Origin: Chloroflexota bacterium
Lineage (GTDB): Bacteria > Chloroflexota > Anaerolineae > Anaerolineales > Villigracilaceae
Direction: 5' to 3'
DNA length: 59,777 nt
Assembly (NCBI GenBank): GCA_016234535.1
Contig: JACRBH010000097.1
Coordinates: 1-59,777 of the forward strand
The translations under genes were made by a program, and so were the position numbers. Shown piece after piece: positions 32,176-40,554 of this stretch (position 1 is its first letter; every line of letters starts with the position of its first letter). Under the pieces are notes generated by a model. The model searched no databases. It saw nothing but the letters and a program-made list of their open reading frames with translations, and was not told the origin of the DNA.

Positions 32176-32423
32176 GGGAGTATACCACCCAGGTTTGAGC
32201 CATTTGTTAGCTCTGCAAGGTGAATTCCTCTAATCACTATCTAGCCACCGCCAGGGATATTCATGTTATCCAGTTTGCCCATCCGGGCAGGTCTATTCGC
32301 GTACGAGCTGACGAAAAAATAGTAAGAGCAGGGAAGAAAACGGGGATATGAGTAAATTGTGCTGTTTTTGCCTTACTTTATTTTTAGTTTCATCTTTATA
32401 GTCGAACAGGGTGTGAAAAAGTT
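32176..32423. other. Upstream region of the ECF sigma gene
   Basis: About 250 nt with no credible gene. It presumably contains the ECF promoter; I see no clear consensus TTGACA/TATAAT pair and no repeat. Confidence 0.4.
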
Positions 32424-32465
32424 ACGGCTGCCCCCGGAATTTTTCGGAAGCAGCCGTTTTTTTCG
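32424..32465 (-). terminator. Terminator of the phospholipase D-like gene
   Basis: ACGGCTGC / GCAGCCGT stem, with an inner TTCCGAAAAATTCCGG hairpin, and T-runs on both sides. Confidence 0.75.
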
Positions 32466-32485
32466 ATGAAAGTTTTCGCTGGCGG

Positions 32486-33604
32486 CTAATGTGCCTGGGC
32501 GTACACCCTTTGAAACTCGGCGATAAACCATTCAGCGATTTCAGCGTTGTAAATAACGAGAAGATTCTCATCATTTTTAACCTCTGCGCTGTTTGTAAAG
32601 TTGTAGGAGCCGAAAATAACGATACTCTGGTCAATAATCATCACTTTATGATGCATTTGACCGGGATTTCCATCCATAGCTACATCCAGCCCGGCTTGTT
32701 TGAACGGGTCAAACTCCGTGCCGATGTTCGATTTGACCTGCTCGGTCTCCATCACCCCGGCGACGGTCACCCCAGCCTCGGCCCGGGCGCGGACGGCCTC
32801 CCCGAGCGGGTCAGCGGTGAAGGAAAAAGCCATAAAGTAGATGCTTTCCTGCGCGTTGTCGATCAGTTCAAGGAAGCTGGCTTGGACATGGTCGTCGGGC
32901 GAGAAGTAAATGTCAATCGGCGTCCCATCAATCGTCACACGCGGATTTGGGGTTTCGGCGACCACGTCAGGCCCAAACTTGTCATCCGTGAACATTTCCT
33001 CGAATTCCTTGGTGTAGTTCTCCGCCATCTTTACGGATTGGATTCGCATCAAATTGTTGTTGTCTGTGTATCCGCCAGAGTCTGTGAAGTTCATCGACCC
33101 CATCCAAACTTCGGAATTGTCGATCACGATGAATTTGTCGTGCATGAGGCCTTCGCGGCGGTCACCGATGATCTCTATGCCTGCATCTTTTAATTTTTGC
33201 GGGTCGGCCCGATCCATATTGTCGCTTTCCATTACCATGCGGACTTGCACGCCGCGGTTATGCGCGCGCAGCAACGCATCACGGATGCTGTTCAGGCTCA
33301 GGCTGTAAATGGCCACATCCACAGTCAAGCGTGCCGCATCAATGGCGTCGGCGAGCGGGCCGTCAGGTCCACCTGTTTTTTGCGAGGCAAGCGGGCTAAG
33401 TGGATTTGTAAAATATAGCTCGAACCATGCGCCGCGCACGCCATAGCCTGCGGGCAGTGGTAGCTCTTCCAGCGGGGCGGATGTTGGGGTGACAGGAGCA
33501 GGCGTCAGGCCGGGTGGAGGCGTAGTGGTTGCTGTCGGCGTGATAGATTCACATGAGGTCAATAAAATCAAAAGGGCGAGCATGTACGTTAGTGTCTTCT
33601 TCAT
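32486..33604 (-). CDS. Phospholipase D-like lipoprotein
   Basis: 372 residues from the ATG at 33604, chosen because of GGGAGATTTTTT upstream and the lipoprotein signal ending LLTSCES; an upstream extension would overlap murJ. A Thr/Pro-rich linker (20-45) is followed by two PLD domains, each with the HxKx4D motif: His155-Lys157-Asp162 and His318-Lys320-Asp325. Secreted PLD-like lipoproteins act on phosphodiesters of lipids or nucleic acid; an Nuc/Vpf-type nuclease is equally possible. The promoter region is shared with the divergent murJ and spans only 37 nt. Confidence 0.92.
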   Translation of the reverse strand: MKKTLTYMLALLILLTSCESITPTATTTPPPGLTPAPVTPTSAPLEELPLPAGYGVRGAWFELYFTNPLSPLASQKTGGPDGPLADAIDAARLTVDVAIYSLSLNSIRDALLRAHNRGVQVRMVMESDNMDRADPQKLKDAGIEIIGDRREGLMHDKFIVIDNSEVWMGSMNFTDSGGYTDNNNLMRIQSVKMAENYTKEFEEMFTDDKFGPDVVAETPNPRVTIDGTPIDIYFSPDDHVQASFLELIDNAQESIYFMAFSFTADPLGEAVRARAEAGVTVAGVMETEQVKSNIGTEFDPFKQAGLDVAMDGNPGQMHHKVMIIDQSIVIFGSYNFTNSAEVKNDENLLVIYNAEIAEWFIAEFQRVYAQAH

Positions 33605-33624
33605 AAAAAATCTCCCGAAGCGAT

Positions 33625-33630
33625 TATAAT
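33625..33630 (+). promoter_or_regulatory. -10 box of murJ
   Basis: TATAAT ending 11 nt before the murJ ATG; the expected transcript start leaves a leader of about 4 nt and no ribosome site. Confidence 0.55.
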
Positions 33631-33641
33631 CCCGCCACCCT

Positions 33642-35207
33642 ATGACAGAATCAAACTCAAATAGACAGATCGCCCGCGCTGCCGGCACGGTGATGATCGC
33701 GATACTTTTCGGGCAGATCGCGGGACTGGTACGCGGAATTCTCGTGGCGCGCGCATTCGGCGCATCGCCCGAGCTTGACGCGTTCTCTGCGGCCAATCGC
33801 GTGAGCGAAACTTTATTTTTGTTGGTGGCAGGCGGCGCGCTTGGCTCGGCATTTATTCCGACGTTTACTGGATTGCTTGCCAAAGATGAAAGAGACTCCG
33901 CCTGGCGGCTCGCATCTGGACTGGCAAATGCGGTCACACTGACCCTCAGCCTGCTTGCCCTGCTCGCTGCATTTTTCGCCCCGCAAGTGGTTCGCTACGC
34001 ACTTGGCATTTCGGACAACTCACAAATCTTCACGTTGACAATTTCATTAATGCGCATTCAGTTGATCTCAGCCGTGATCTTCGGCCTGGGCGGATTGATC
34101 GTTGGTATCCTGAACGCGCATCAAGTATTCTTGATCCCCGCGCTAACTCCCGCCATGTATCAATTTGGGATCATCTTCGGCGCGCTTGTACTTTCTCCAA
34201 AGATGGGAATTTATGGACTCGCCTGGGGCGTGGTCATTGGCGCCGGTTTATATTTATTGGTACTTATTCCCTCCCTGTTAAAACAAAAAGGTTCATACGC
34301 TTTTACGTTAGGGTTCGATAACCCTAATACACGGCATGTGATTCTTTTAATGGGTCCGCGCTTATTAGGCGTGGCAGTGGTGCAACTTAATTTTTGGGTA
34401 AACACGCGGCTGGCTTTGCAAATGTCACCCGGCAGCAACTCCGGCTTGACGATTGGATTCTCACTGATGTTGATGGCGCAGGCGGTCATCGCGCAATCTG
34501 TTGCGATTGCAGTCATGCCCACTTTTTCAACGCAACATGCGCTCGGTCAAAATGACGAGATGCGCTCGTCGCTTGCATCCACTTTGCGCGGAGTGATCTT
34601 CCTCGCACTGCCCGCCAGTATCGGACTCATCCTTTTGCGCGAGCCGTTGATCGCAATGCTATATCAACGCGGAAAATTTGACGCACAGGATACACAACTG
34701 GTCGCATGGGCTTTGCTCTGGTACGCAGCGGGTATGGTCGGACATTCCATCATGGAAATTTTGACGCGCGCTTTTTATGCCCAGCATGATACAAAGACTC
34801 CCGTCTTTATTGGCGTCGTCGCAATGGGATTGAATGTGGTCTTCAGTATTCTCTTCGCAAAATTATTCGCATCCATCGGCTGGATGCCGCATGGCGGACT
34901 CGCACTGGCGAATTCGTTTGCCACAGCCCTCGAAGCGGCGGCCTTGTTTATCGTGATGGGCAAGAGATTAAATGGAATTGATGGGAATCAAATTTTGAAC
35001 GGGTTTGCCCTTTCCACCCTGGGTGTATTAGCCATGTCGTTTGTGATACTTGGCTGGTTTTATCTTGGCAAAGATTCCAGATCGTGGATCCTTGCGCCTG
35101 TTGGCGTACTCCTTGGCGGGGGAGCTTATTTCGCAACATTATGGGCCTTGCGCGTGCCTGAATTACAATATTTGGTGAGCGGGGTATTGAGAAGATTGAA
35201 AAAATAA
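33642..35207 (+). CDS. murJ: Lipid II flippase MurJ/MviN
   Basis: 521 residues, 14 predicted hydrophobic segments, MATE/MOP fold. N-terminal NRQIARAAGTVMIAILFGQ, then GLVRGILVARAFGASPELDAFSAA and FRVSE-like VSETLFLLVAGGALGSAFIPTF are MurJ hallmarks, as are LREPLIAMLYQRGKFD and RAFYAQHDTKTPVFIG in the C-terminal half. It moves the peptidoglycan precursor lipid II across the membrane. Other envelope genes in the window (LCP, VanW, DUF3048) fit. Near-leaderless start, see the promoter. Confidence 0.93.
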   Translation: MTESNSNRQIARAAGTVMIAILFGQIAGLVRGILVARAFGASPELDAFSAANRVSETLFLLVAGGALGSAFIPTFTGLLAKDERDSAWRLASGLANAVTLTLSLLALLAAFFAPQVVRYALGISDNSQIFTLTISLMRIQLISAVIFGLGGLIVGILNAHQVFLIPALTPAMYQFGIIFGALVLSPKMGIYGLAWGVVIGAGLYLLVLIPSLLKQKGSYAFTLGFDNPNTRHVILLMGPRLLGVAVVQLNFWVNTRLALQMSPGSNSGLTIGFSLMLMAQAVIAQSVAIAVMPTFSTQHALGQNDEMRSSLASTLRGVIFLALPASIGLILLREPLIAMLYQRGKFDAQDTQLVAWALLWYAAGMVGHSIMEILTRAFYAQHDTKTPVFIGVVAMGLNVVFSILFAKLFASIGWMPHGGLALANSFATALEAAALFIVMGKRLNGIDGNQILNGFALSTLGVLAMSFVILGWFYLGKDSRSWILAPVGVLLGGGAYFATLWALRVPELQYLVSGVLRRLKK

Positions 35208-35211
35208 TTGA

Positions 35212-35265
35212 GGAGTCCGAAGTCTCCCGACTTCGGAAATCCGACGACAGGAGTCGTCGGACTCC
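35212..35265. repeat. Double hairpin with TCCC and AGGA loops, copy 2 (complete)
   Basis: Outer GGAGT / ACTCC, hairpin one CCGAAGTC-TCCC-GACTTCGG, hairpin two CCGACGAC-AGGA-GTCGTCGG. Also positioned as the convergent terminator region between murJ and the DUF212 gene. Confidence 0.85.
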
Positions 35266-35269
35266 ATCT

Positions 35270-35722
35270 TTACGGCCAAACCTTCCATTGCACAAAAGCC
35301 ACAAACAAGCCCAGCAAAATCCCGCCGATCACTTCCAGCGGGGTGTGGCCGATCACTTCCTTCAATGAATTTTCATCCCACATGTGACCTTTTAATAATT
35401 CCTCGAATAACAGGTTGATGCGCTCCGCATGCATGCCTGCCTGTCTTCGCACACCCGCCGCATCATGGACAACGATCATGGTAATGCCGACGGCAATTGC
35501 GAATAAAGGATTATCAAATCCCTGATACAAGCCTACGGCCAGAGTCCCGGAGACCAGCAGGGCCGAATGTGAAGACGGCATACCGCCTGCCGCAAAGAAC
35601 ATGGCCCACATCCACCGGCGCGAGCGCAGGTATTCAGTTGGGATCTTTAACGCCTGCGCAAGCAGCCAACCGATCATCACGGCGATCAATACTTTATTGT
35701 CAAAGACCGCAAGAATATTCAT
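35270..35722 (-). CDS. Divergent PAP2 family membrane protein (DUF212)
   Basis: 150 residues with about four membrane segments. DUF212 hallmarks GGMPSSHSALLVSGTLAVGL and VVHDAAGVRRQAGMHAERIN and the end GHTPLEVIGGILLG resemble PAP2 phosphatase motifs (SSH, and H after a loop). It is presumably a membrane lipid phosphatase-like protein; activity unproven. Its ATG overlaps the stop of xseB (ATGA), so it is the third gene of the xseA-xseB unit. Confidence 0.9.
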   Translation of the reverse strand: MNILAVFDNKVLIAVMIGWLLAQALKIPTEYLRSRRWMWAMFFAAGGMPSSHSALLVSGTLAVGLYQGFDNPLFAIAVGITMIVVHDAAGVRRQAGMHAERINLLFEELLKGHMWDENSLKEVIGHTPLEVIGGILLGLFVAFVQWKVWP

Positions 35723-35970
35723 TCGGATTCTTCCTCGAAAGCGACAAGCGACTCCCCGGCCAGTTTCTGCACTTTGAGTTGTGCTGACTCAAGTAAAGCG
35801 CCGCAATGCGTGACCAGGGCCTGCCCCCGCTCGAACAGCTTCATCGACTCTTCGAGTTGACTCTGCCCATCTTCCAAAGATTCAACAATGCCTTCGAGTT
35901 CAGCCAATGCTTCCTCGTAGGATAATTCTTCCACTGGTTTTTCCGATTTTTTTGCAGATGCTTTTGCCAT
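35719..35970 (-). CDS. xseB: Exodeoxyribonuclease VII small subunit
   Basis: 83 residues. Typical core VEELSYEEALAELEGIVESLEDGQSQLEESMKLFERG with a three-helix layout and a Lys-rich N-terminus. It binds multiple times to XseA to form exonuclease VII, which degrades single-stranded DNA bidirectionally. It follows xseA after a 76-nt gap holding a palindromic repeat, and overlaps the DUF212 start by 4 nt. Confidence 0.93.
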   Translation of the reverse strand: MAKASAKKSEKPVEELSYEEALAELEGIVESLEDGQSQLEESMKLFERGQALVTHCGALLESAQLKVQKLAGESLVAFEEESE

Positions 35971-35989
35971 AAATACTCCATGAATTCTT

Positions 35990-36054
35990 AAACCTGACAG
36001 GTCTCAACATGTACATCATTAATAGTTGTGATGCGAATAAGACCTGTCAGGTTT
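35990..36054. repeat. AAACCTGACAGGT inverted repeat overlapping the xseA stop codon
   Basis: Arm AAACCTGACAGGTCT (35990-36004) and its perfect complement (36040-36054), 35-nt loop. The second arm supplies the last codons and the TGA stop of xseA (36047-36049). Confidence 0.85.
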
Positions 36055-37252
36055 TTGATATAACTTCAAACTCGCCATCACTCACGCGGACATTCATTTC
36101 ACCGTGAGCCTGCGATACTTTGGATACAACTGCGCCGTCATCTTTTCTGGTGATGATAGCATATCCGCGGGACAATACGCCTTCGGGGTTGAGTGACTGC
36201 AAGCGCTTTGACATTCCATTTACGGTTGAAGTCTGCAATTGGATGCGGTGAGTCAATGCGGAGAATGCGCGGCGGGAGAGTTCGTCGAGATGCTGATACT
36301 CGGACTGAATGCGTCTTTCCGGTGAGACATATTTCAGGCGCGCTGTCACAGACGAGATTAATGCCTTTTGTTCAGCGAGCAGGTTCAAGGTCAAGTCTGT
36401 GATGCGGGCCGCGTGATGCGTAAGTTGTGTGGAGAGGTCGTCCACTGTGGTTTGGGTGGCAAGTTCTGCCGCAGCGGTGGGAGTCGGCGCGCGCAGATCC
36501 GCAGAAAAATCACAGAGAGTGAAATCTGTTTCATGCCCCACACCGCAAATGATGGGCGCTTTTGATTCAGCCACAGCGCGCACAACACGTTCATCGTTGA
36601 ATGCCCATAGGTCTTCAATCGAACCGCCGCCGCGCGCGAGAAGAATAACGTCGGGTAATTGGTGATTGAGTAATTGAAGAGCCTTCACAAGTGCAGGCGG
36701 CGCATCCACGCCTTGCACGGGCGAAGGCGCGAGAAGGACTTGTGCGAGCGGCAGTCGGCGGCGAAGTGTGTTGAGCATGTCGCGCAATGCCGCGCCTGTT
36801 TGTGAAGTAACAATTCCAATTTTGTTCGGCAACTGCGGAATGGGACGTTTGCGCTCAACATCAAATAAGCCTTCGGATTCAAGCATGGCTTTCAGCCGCA
36901 AAAATTCCTGATACAGTGCGCCTTCGCCCCTGGGTTGAATTATGTTAACTGCAAGTTGATATTGTCCCTGCGGCTCATAGACAGTGATCTTGCCGTGCGC
37001 TTCAATGGCCATGCCATCCTGCAAGTTGATTCGCAAACGCGCCGCGTCGGTCTTCCACATTACACAGCGCAGGGAGGCGTTTTTATCCTTGAGCGTGAAA
37101 TAGACATGCCCCGAAGCGGGCCGTGAGAGATTGGAGATTTCACCCTCCACCCAAACATCCTGCATTTCAAGGTCGCCTTCCAATAATTTGCGGATGCGGA
37201 AGGTGAGTTGGGAAACCGTCAGGTGAATGGAGGAAAATAAGGTCGGTTGCAT
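36047..37252 (-). CDS. xseA: Exodeoxyribonuclease VII large subunit
   Basis: 401 residues from the ATG at 37252 (MQPTLFSSIHLTVSQL), matching the family N-terminus; the longer frame to 37369 would translate a repeat phrase. An OB domain (about 14-110: VWVEGEISNLSRPASGHVYFTLKDKNASLRCVMWK) is followed by the catalytic core with GIVTSQTGAALRDML and ILARGGGSIEDLWAFNDE, then a coiled coil for XseB binding. Repair of single-stranded DNA in the cytoplasm. There is no Shine-Dalgarno at the chosen start. The C-terminus reaches into a palindromic repeat. Confidence 0.94.
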   Translation of the reverse strand: MQPTLFSSIHLTVSQLTFRIRKLLEGDLEMQDVWVEGEISNLSRPASGHVYFTLKDKNASLRCVMWKTDAARLRINLQDGMAIEAHGKITVYEPQGQYQLAVNIIQPRGEGALYQEFLRLKAMLESEGLFDVERKRPIPQLPNKIGIVTSQTGAALRDMLNTLRRRLPLAQVLLAPSPVQGVDAPPALVKALQLLNHQLPDVILLARGGGSIEDLWAFNDERVVRAVAESKAPIICGVGHETDFTLCDFSADLRAPTPTAAAELATQTTVDDLSTQLTHHAARITDLTLNLLAEQKALISSVTARLKYVSPERRIQSEYQHLDELSRRAFSALTHRIQLQTSTVNGMSKRLQSLNPEGVLSRGYAIITRKDDGAVVSKVSQAHGEMNVRVSDGEFEVISKT

Positions 37253-37261
37253 TGGATGTGA

Positions 37262-37382
37262 GGATAACTTAAAAGGGATGAATGTGGAAGGATGAAAGGG
37301 AAAGGATGAGGGATCAAGGATGAAGGGTGAATGTCCAGGATCAAAGTCTGAAGTTTCGTCTTTTTTCATCCTTCATCCTTTA
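37262..37382. repeat. Phrase repeat (GGATGAA words) between xseA and the HIT gene
   Basis: Plus strand: GGATGAATG, GGAAGGATGAAAGG, GGATGAGGGATCAAGGATGAAGG, then the inverse TTCATCCTTCATCC. It fills the divergent leader of xseA and ends at the HIT -10 box (TATAAT 37381-37386). Confidence 0.75.
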
Positions 37383-37401
37383 TAATTCCTCCTTGATAAC
37401 T

Positions 37402-37887
37402 ATGAATCACCTTTGGTCACCCTGGCGTATGACATATATTGAAAACCACGAAAAAGTTAATGGCTGCGTATTTTGCTTCGCGCAGGCCAAAGCGGATGGC
37501 GCTGAGAATCTGATCGCCTTCCGTGGAAAAAACGCGTTTGTCATCCTCAACCGCTACCCCTACACCAGCGGACATTTGATGGTCATCCCTTATAAGCACG
37601 TATCCAATTTGGAAGAGCTGGATGCGGAGGTGCGCGCCGAAATGATGGAGCTTGCCACGCGCTGCACAACCGTTCTGCGAAAAGTTTATAAGACAGAAAC
37701 CTTCAATATTGGAATCAATATCGGCGAAGCGGCGGGCGCGGGCGTGCTGGGACATGTTCACATTCACATTGTCCCGCGCTGGGCCGGTGACACGAATTTC
37801 ATGTCCACAACGGGAGGGACAAGAGTCCTGCCCGAGGCTTTGGAGGATACGTACAGGCGCGTGAAAGAGGCGTTTGAATTAAAGTAG
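37402..37887 (+). CDS. HIT family hydrolase/Ap4A phosphorylase-like
   Basis: 161 residues from the ATG at 37402 (MNHLWSPWRMTYIE, the typical family start), 15 nt after a TATAAT box. It has NGCVFCFA (Zn-binding half of the long HIT group), LNRYPYTSGHLMVIPYKHV and the histidine triad GHVHIHIVPRW. It probably cleaves dinucleoside polyphosphates or AMP conjugates. The transcriptional context is a single gene. Confidence 0.93.
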   Translation: MNHLWSPWRMTYIENHEKVNGCVFCFAQAKADGAENLIAFRGKNAFVILNRYPYTSGHLMVIPYKHVSNLEELDAEVRAEMMELATRCTTVLRKVYKTETFNIGINIGEAAGAGVLGHVHIHIVPRWAGDTNFMSTTGGTRVLPEALEDTYRRVKEAFELK

Positions 37888-37892
37888 TCCTC

Positions 37893-37943
37893 GTTGGTTT
37901 CGATACGTGCCTCGCAAAGTGCGCTCGGCACTACTCAACCAAC
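37893..37943. repeat. Cruciform REP-like element, copy 3
   Basis: Outer GTTGGT / ACCAAC, shared TTCGATACG and TACTCAACC edges, inner GTGCC / GGCAC stem, and a following CGGGGTA as in copy 2. Confidence 0.8.
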
Positions 37944-38000
37944 GGGGTAAAACACAAACGGGGAAAAATCACATATTCATTTATTGAAATCGGAGACTTG

Positions 38001-39635
38001 ATGATTCGCCGTCAAAGTACAAAAAGCATAATCAATCTAAGTATTTCACTGATTATCATTACCATTGCCGCCTCATGCAGAACAGATACAACTCCTACTG
38101 CTGCCTTGCCAGAAGCAACTGAGTCTATTCCATTTACTCCTACTGCCATGCAGGTGGTGAGCATTCCAACTGTTATACCAACTCCACAATCATTATCTGC
38201 GCCCGTAACTTTTGGGCCAGATCAAAATAGTTTTCCCGAAGGCTACAATCCTTTAAGCGGACAGCTTGTCGAAGATGCCAACTCGCTTCAAACTCCCGCG
38301 CTGCTGATTTCCATTTCACACTTTCCGCCGGAGGCGCGTCCGCAGGCGGGATTGTCTTTTGCGCCGTGGGTCTTTGAGTTTTACATCACCGAGGGCGCCA
38401 CGCGTTTTCTATCGGTCTTTTACGGCGATTATCCAAAGCCTGAGATTCCTGTCACAGGAAATTGCGAAGTTCGAAAAAATATTTTTGTACAAACATCCAA
38501 CATTCTTGGCAACCGAGTCTGGCTCGATAAAAATAAAAATGGACGACAGGAATCTTATGAGCCTGGCGTTGGCGGCGTGTGTGTGAGTCTTTATGATGAG
38601 TCAGGTCAGCTCGTTGATTCAACAAGCACAGACACGAATGGCTATTATGGATTCAATGTCAGCGCTGCGAAATATACGGCCGAATTTCTTTTGCCAGAGT
38701 GGCTGGCTTTCACGACGCAAAACGTCGGGGATGAAAATGCCGATAGTGATGCCGACCAGTTATCGGGTAAGGCGGATGCGGAAGTTAATTCATCGCTTCT
38801 TTATCTGGATGCAGGCCTGATTCCGTCCGAGGAATTGATCCCAGTTTCGAGTGAATCCACCCAATTGCCCAAAGCGGAAGTCGGCCCGATTCGCTCAGGC
38901 CGTTTGCTGTATGCAGACATTGGGGCGTTCTTTCAGAATTCATGCCTGATCTATGCTTTTGCTTCTGAGGAAGTGCTGGAACTAATTCCGAAGTGTTCGT
39001 TCGTGGCGCATACTTTTACGGACGGCGGTTCGATGATGCCGCTTGAACGAATGAACGCCATCGCCGAAGATAATAAAAAACATACGCCCAAAGAATTCAA
39101 CTACGCCAGCAATTTGTTCACGGAAGAAGCGCCCGATGACGGTGTGCCTGCCAATCAACTTGATGTGTATGTGGCGCTGCTCAATCAATCAGGCTGGACG
39201 TATGATCCTGCGGTGGGCGCGTGGCAAAGATTTGTGGATGATGCGAAAAAGGAGACGGCTGGACAACTGCACGCAGAGATTGACCGCTTGACAGGCCGTC
39301 AATTAAAGTTTGAAAATATCATTGTCATTTATGCGGACCATGATGTGGTTACTCCCACCAATTTGGATATTCATCTTGAGTTGGGCGGCGGAGGGTTTGC
39401 GGCGTTATTCCGCGATGGACGGAAGTATGATATCCGCTGGAGTTTGAAAACTGGCGAGTATGAACAGACAAGCGGCAGGCGTGTCCCGATCCATTTTGTG
39501 AATGCGGATGGAAGCCCAGCCGCGCTCAAGCCCGGTCATACATGGATATTTGTCGCAACGCCTTATTCGATTCTGTCGGATGAAGGTGATGGCATTTGGA
39601 ATTTAAGATACTATGGGCCTGAAGGCGCGAAGTAG
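38001..39635 (+). CDS. DUF3048 lipoprotein interrupted by an SdrD_B-like domain
   Basis: 544 residues from the ATG at 38001 (CGGAGACTTG upstream). Lipoprotein signal ending IAASC (Cys26), Thr/Pro linker, then the first DUF3048 (YerB-like) part (PLSGQLVEDANSLQTPALLISI), then an inserted collagen-binding B-type repeat (about 166-275: GNRVWLDKNKNGRQESYEPGVGGVCVSLYD ... TDTNGYYGFNVSAAKYTAEF), then the remainder of DUF3048 (VGPIRSGRLLYADI through NIIVIYADHDVVTP and FVATPYSILSDE). The insertion lies between the two DUF3048 halves. It is a cell-surface protein; the role is unknown. Confidence 0.85.
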   Translation: MIRRQSTKSIINLSISLIIITIAASCRTDTTPTAALPEATESIPFTPTAMQVVSIPTVIPTPQSLSAPVTFGPDQNSFPEGYNPLSGQLVEDANSLQTPALLISISHFPPEARPQAGLSFAPWVFEFYITEGATRFLSVFYGDYPKPEIPVTGNCEVRKNIFVQTSNILGNRVWLDKNKNGRQESYEPGVGGVCVSLYDESGQLVDSTSTDTNGYYGFNVSAAKYTAEFLLPEWLAFTTQNVGDENADSDADQLSGKADAEVNSSLLYLDAGLIPSEELIPVSSESTQLPKAEVGPIRSGRLLYADIGAFFQNSCLIYAFASEEVLELIPKCSFVAHTFTDGGSMMPLERMNAIAEDNKKHTPKEFNYASNLFTEEAPDDGVPANQLDVYVALLNQSGWTYDPAVGAWQRFVDDAKKETAGQLHAEIDRLTGRQLKFENIIVIYADHDVVTPTNLDIHLELGGGGFAALFRDGRKYDIRWSLKTGEYEQTSGRRVPIHFVNADGSPAALKPGHTWIFVATPYSILSDEGDGIWNLRYYGPEGAK

Positions 39636-39644
39636 GCTTACTGT

Positions 39645-39734
39645 CGTCATTGCGAGGAGCGACAGCGACGAAGCAATCCCCAACACGATAAAGGAGATTG
39701 CTTCGTCGGGAAGAGCGCCCTCCTCGCAATGACG
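39645..39734. repeat. GTCATTGCGAGG palindromic element, copy 2 (best preserved)
   Basis: CGTCATTGCGAGGAG ends are exactly inverted, enclosing CGACGAAGCAATC / GATTGCTTCGTCG arms. The ribosome site of alkD (GGAG) begins 5 nt after it, so the repeat forms the whole alkD leader. Confidence 0.9.
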
Positions 39735-39747
39735 AAATGGAGTAATT

Positions 39748-40422
39748 ATGCATCCTTACACTCTTTTCCTTAAATCTCTCTTTGAGCAAAACGCAAATCC
39801 TGCGCAGGCGGGACCGATGAAGAAATATATGCGTGAGCAATTTGAATATCTCGGAATCAAAACGCCGCAAAGAGCGGCGCTCATGAAAGAGTTTATTCAT
39901 GAGCATGGACTTCCTCCGCTCGACAAGTTGGATATCATTTCACGCGAGCTATGGTCACTTCCGCAGCGTGAATTTCAATACACGGCGGCAGGTCTTTTAG
40001 GTCGGCTTGAAAATAAACTTGAACCAGAATTCATATCTACTATTGAACATCTGCTCATTACTAAATCCTGGTGGGATACGGTGGACACACTTGCGGGGAA
40101 TGCTGTTGGGACTCATTTCAAACGTTTCCCCAAAGTACGAGAAAAATATCTCAAGAAATGGCGCAAGTCGGATAATTTCTGGCTGCGCCGCACGACTTTG
40201 CTTTTTCAACTCGGCTATAAAGAGGAAACTGATTTTGATTTGCTGTGCGAGATTATCAAGGAAAATCTTGGCTCGGACGAGTTCTTTATCAACAAGGCCA
40301 TCGGCTGGGCATTACGCCAGTACGCACATACCAATCCCGCGCCTGTGAAGAAGTTTGTGAAGGCAACGAAGGATTTGCATCCATTAAGCCGGCGCGAGGC
40401 GTTGAAGAATATTGGGGAATAA
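39748..40422 (+). CDS. DNA alkylation repair enzyme AlkD family
   Basis: 224 residues, HEAT-like helical glycosylase that removes bulky or positively charged alkylated bases (N7- and N3-methyl purines). The AlkD catalytic residues are present at the positions known for the Bacillus cereus enzyme: Trp109 and Asp113 in SWWDTVD and Trp187 in AIGWALRQYA. Full length. GGAGTAATT gives the ribosome site. Convergent to the truncated haemoglobin gene. Confidence 0.93.
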   Translation: MHPYTLFLKSLFEQNANPAQAGPMKKYMREQFEYLGIKTPQRAALMKEFIHEHGLPPLDKLDIISRELWSLPQREFQYTAAGLLGRLENKLEPEFISTIEHLLITKSWWDTVDTLAGNAVGTHFKRFPKVREKYLKKWRKSDNFWLRRTTLLFQLGYKEETDFDLLCEIIKENLGSDEFFINKAIGWALRQYAHTNPAPVKKFVKATKDLHPLSRREALKNIGE

Positions 40423-40450
40423 AAAAGGCGGTGGTCTCCTGACCACCGCC
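40421..40450 (-). terminator. Terminator between alkD and truncated haemoglobin
   Basis: GGCGGTGGTC-TCCT-GACCACCGCC, a 10-bp perfect stem, with six T on the minus strand, so it mainly serves the haemoglobin gene. Confidence 0.9.
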
Positions 40451-40464
40451 GAAAACGAGTCGAG

Positions 40465-40554
40465 AGTGCGTCGCACCTGATTCGATGAGACGAATCAACT
40501 CGATTAGATTTTTCTGATTAATGAGATCGAACTACCCGTCAGGTGCGACGCACT
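40465..40554. repeat. AGTGCGTCGCACCTGA inverted repeat overlapping a stop codon
   Basis: Arm 40465-40480 and its exact 16-bp complement at 40539-40554. The second arm overlaps the stop of the truncated haemoglobin gene. The central part holds smaller TTCGATGAGACGAATC and TTAGATTTTTCTGATTAA hairpins. Confidence 0.85.

Noticed and set aside
33605..33937. N-terminal extension of the phospholipase D-like gene
   Set aside because: It would overlap murJ, lacks a ribosome site, and would bury the lipoprotein signal peptide.
37253..37369. 39-residue N-terminal extension of XseA
   Set aside because: Encoded by a GGATGAA phrase repeat; the ATG at 37252 matches the family N-terminus.
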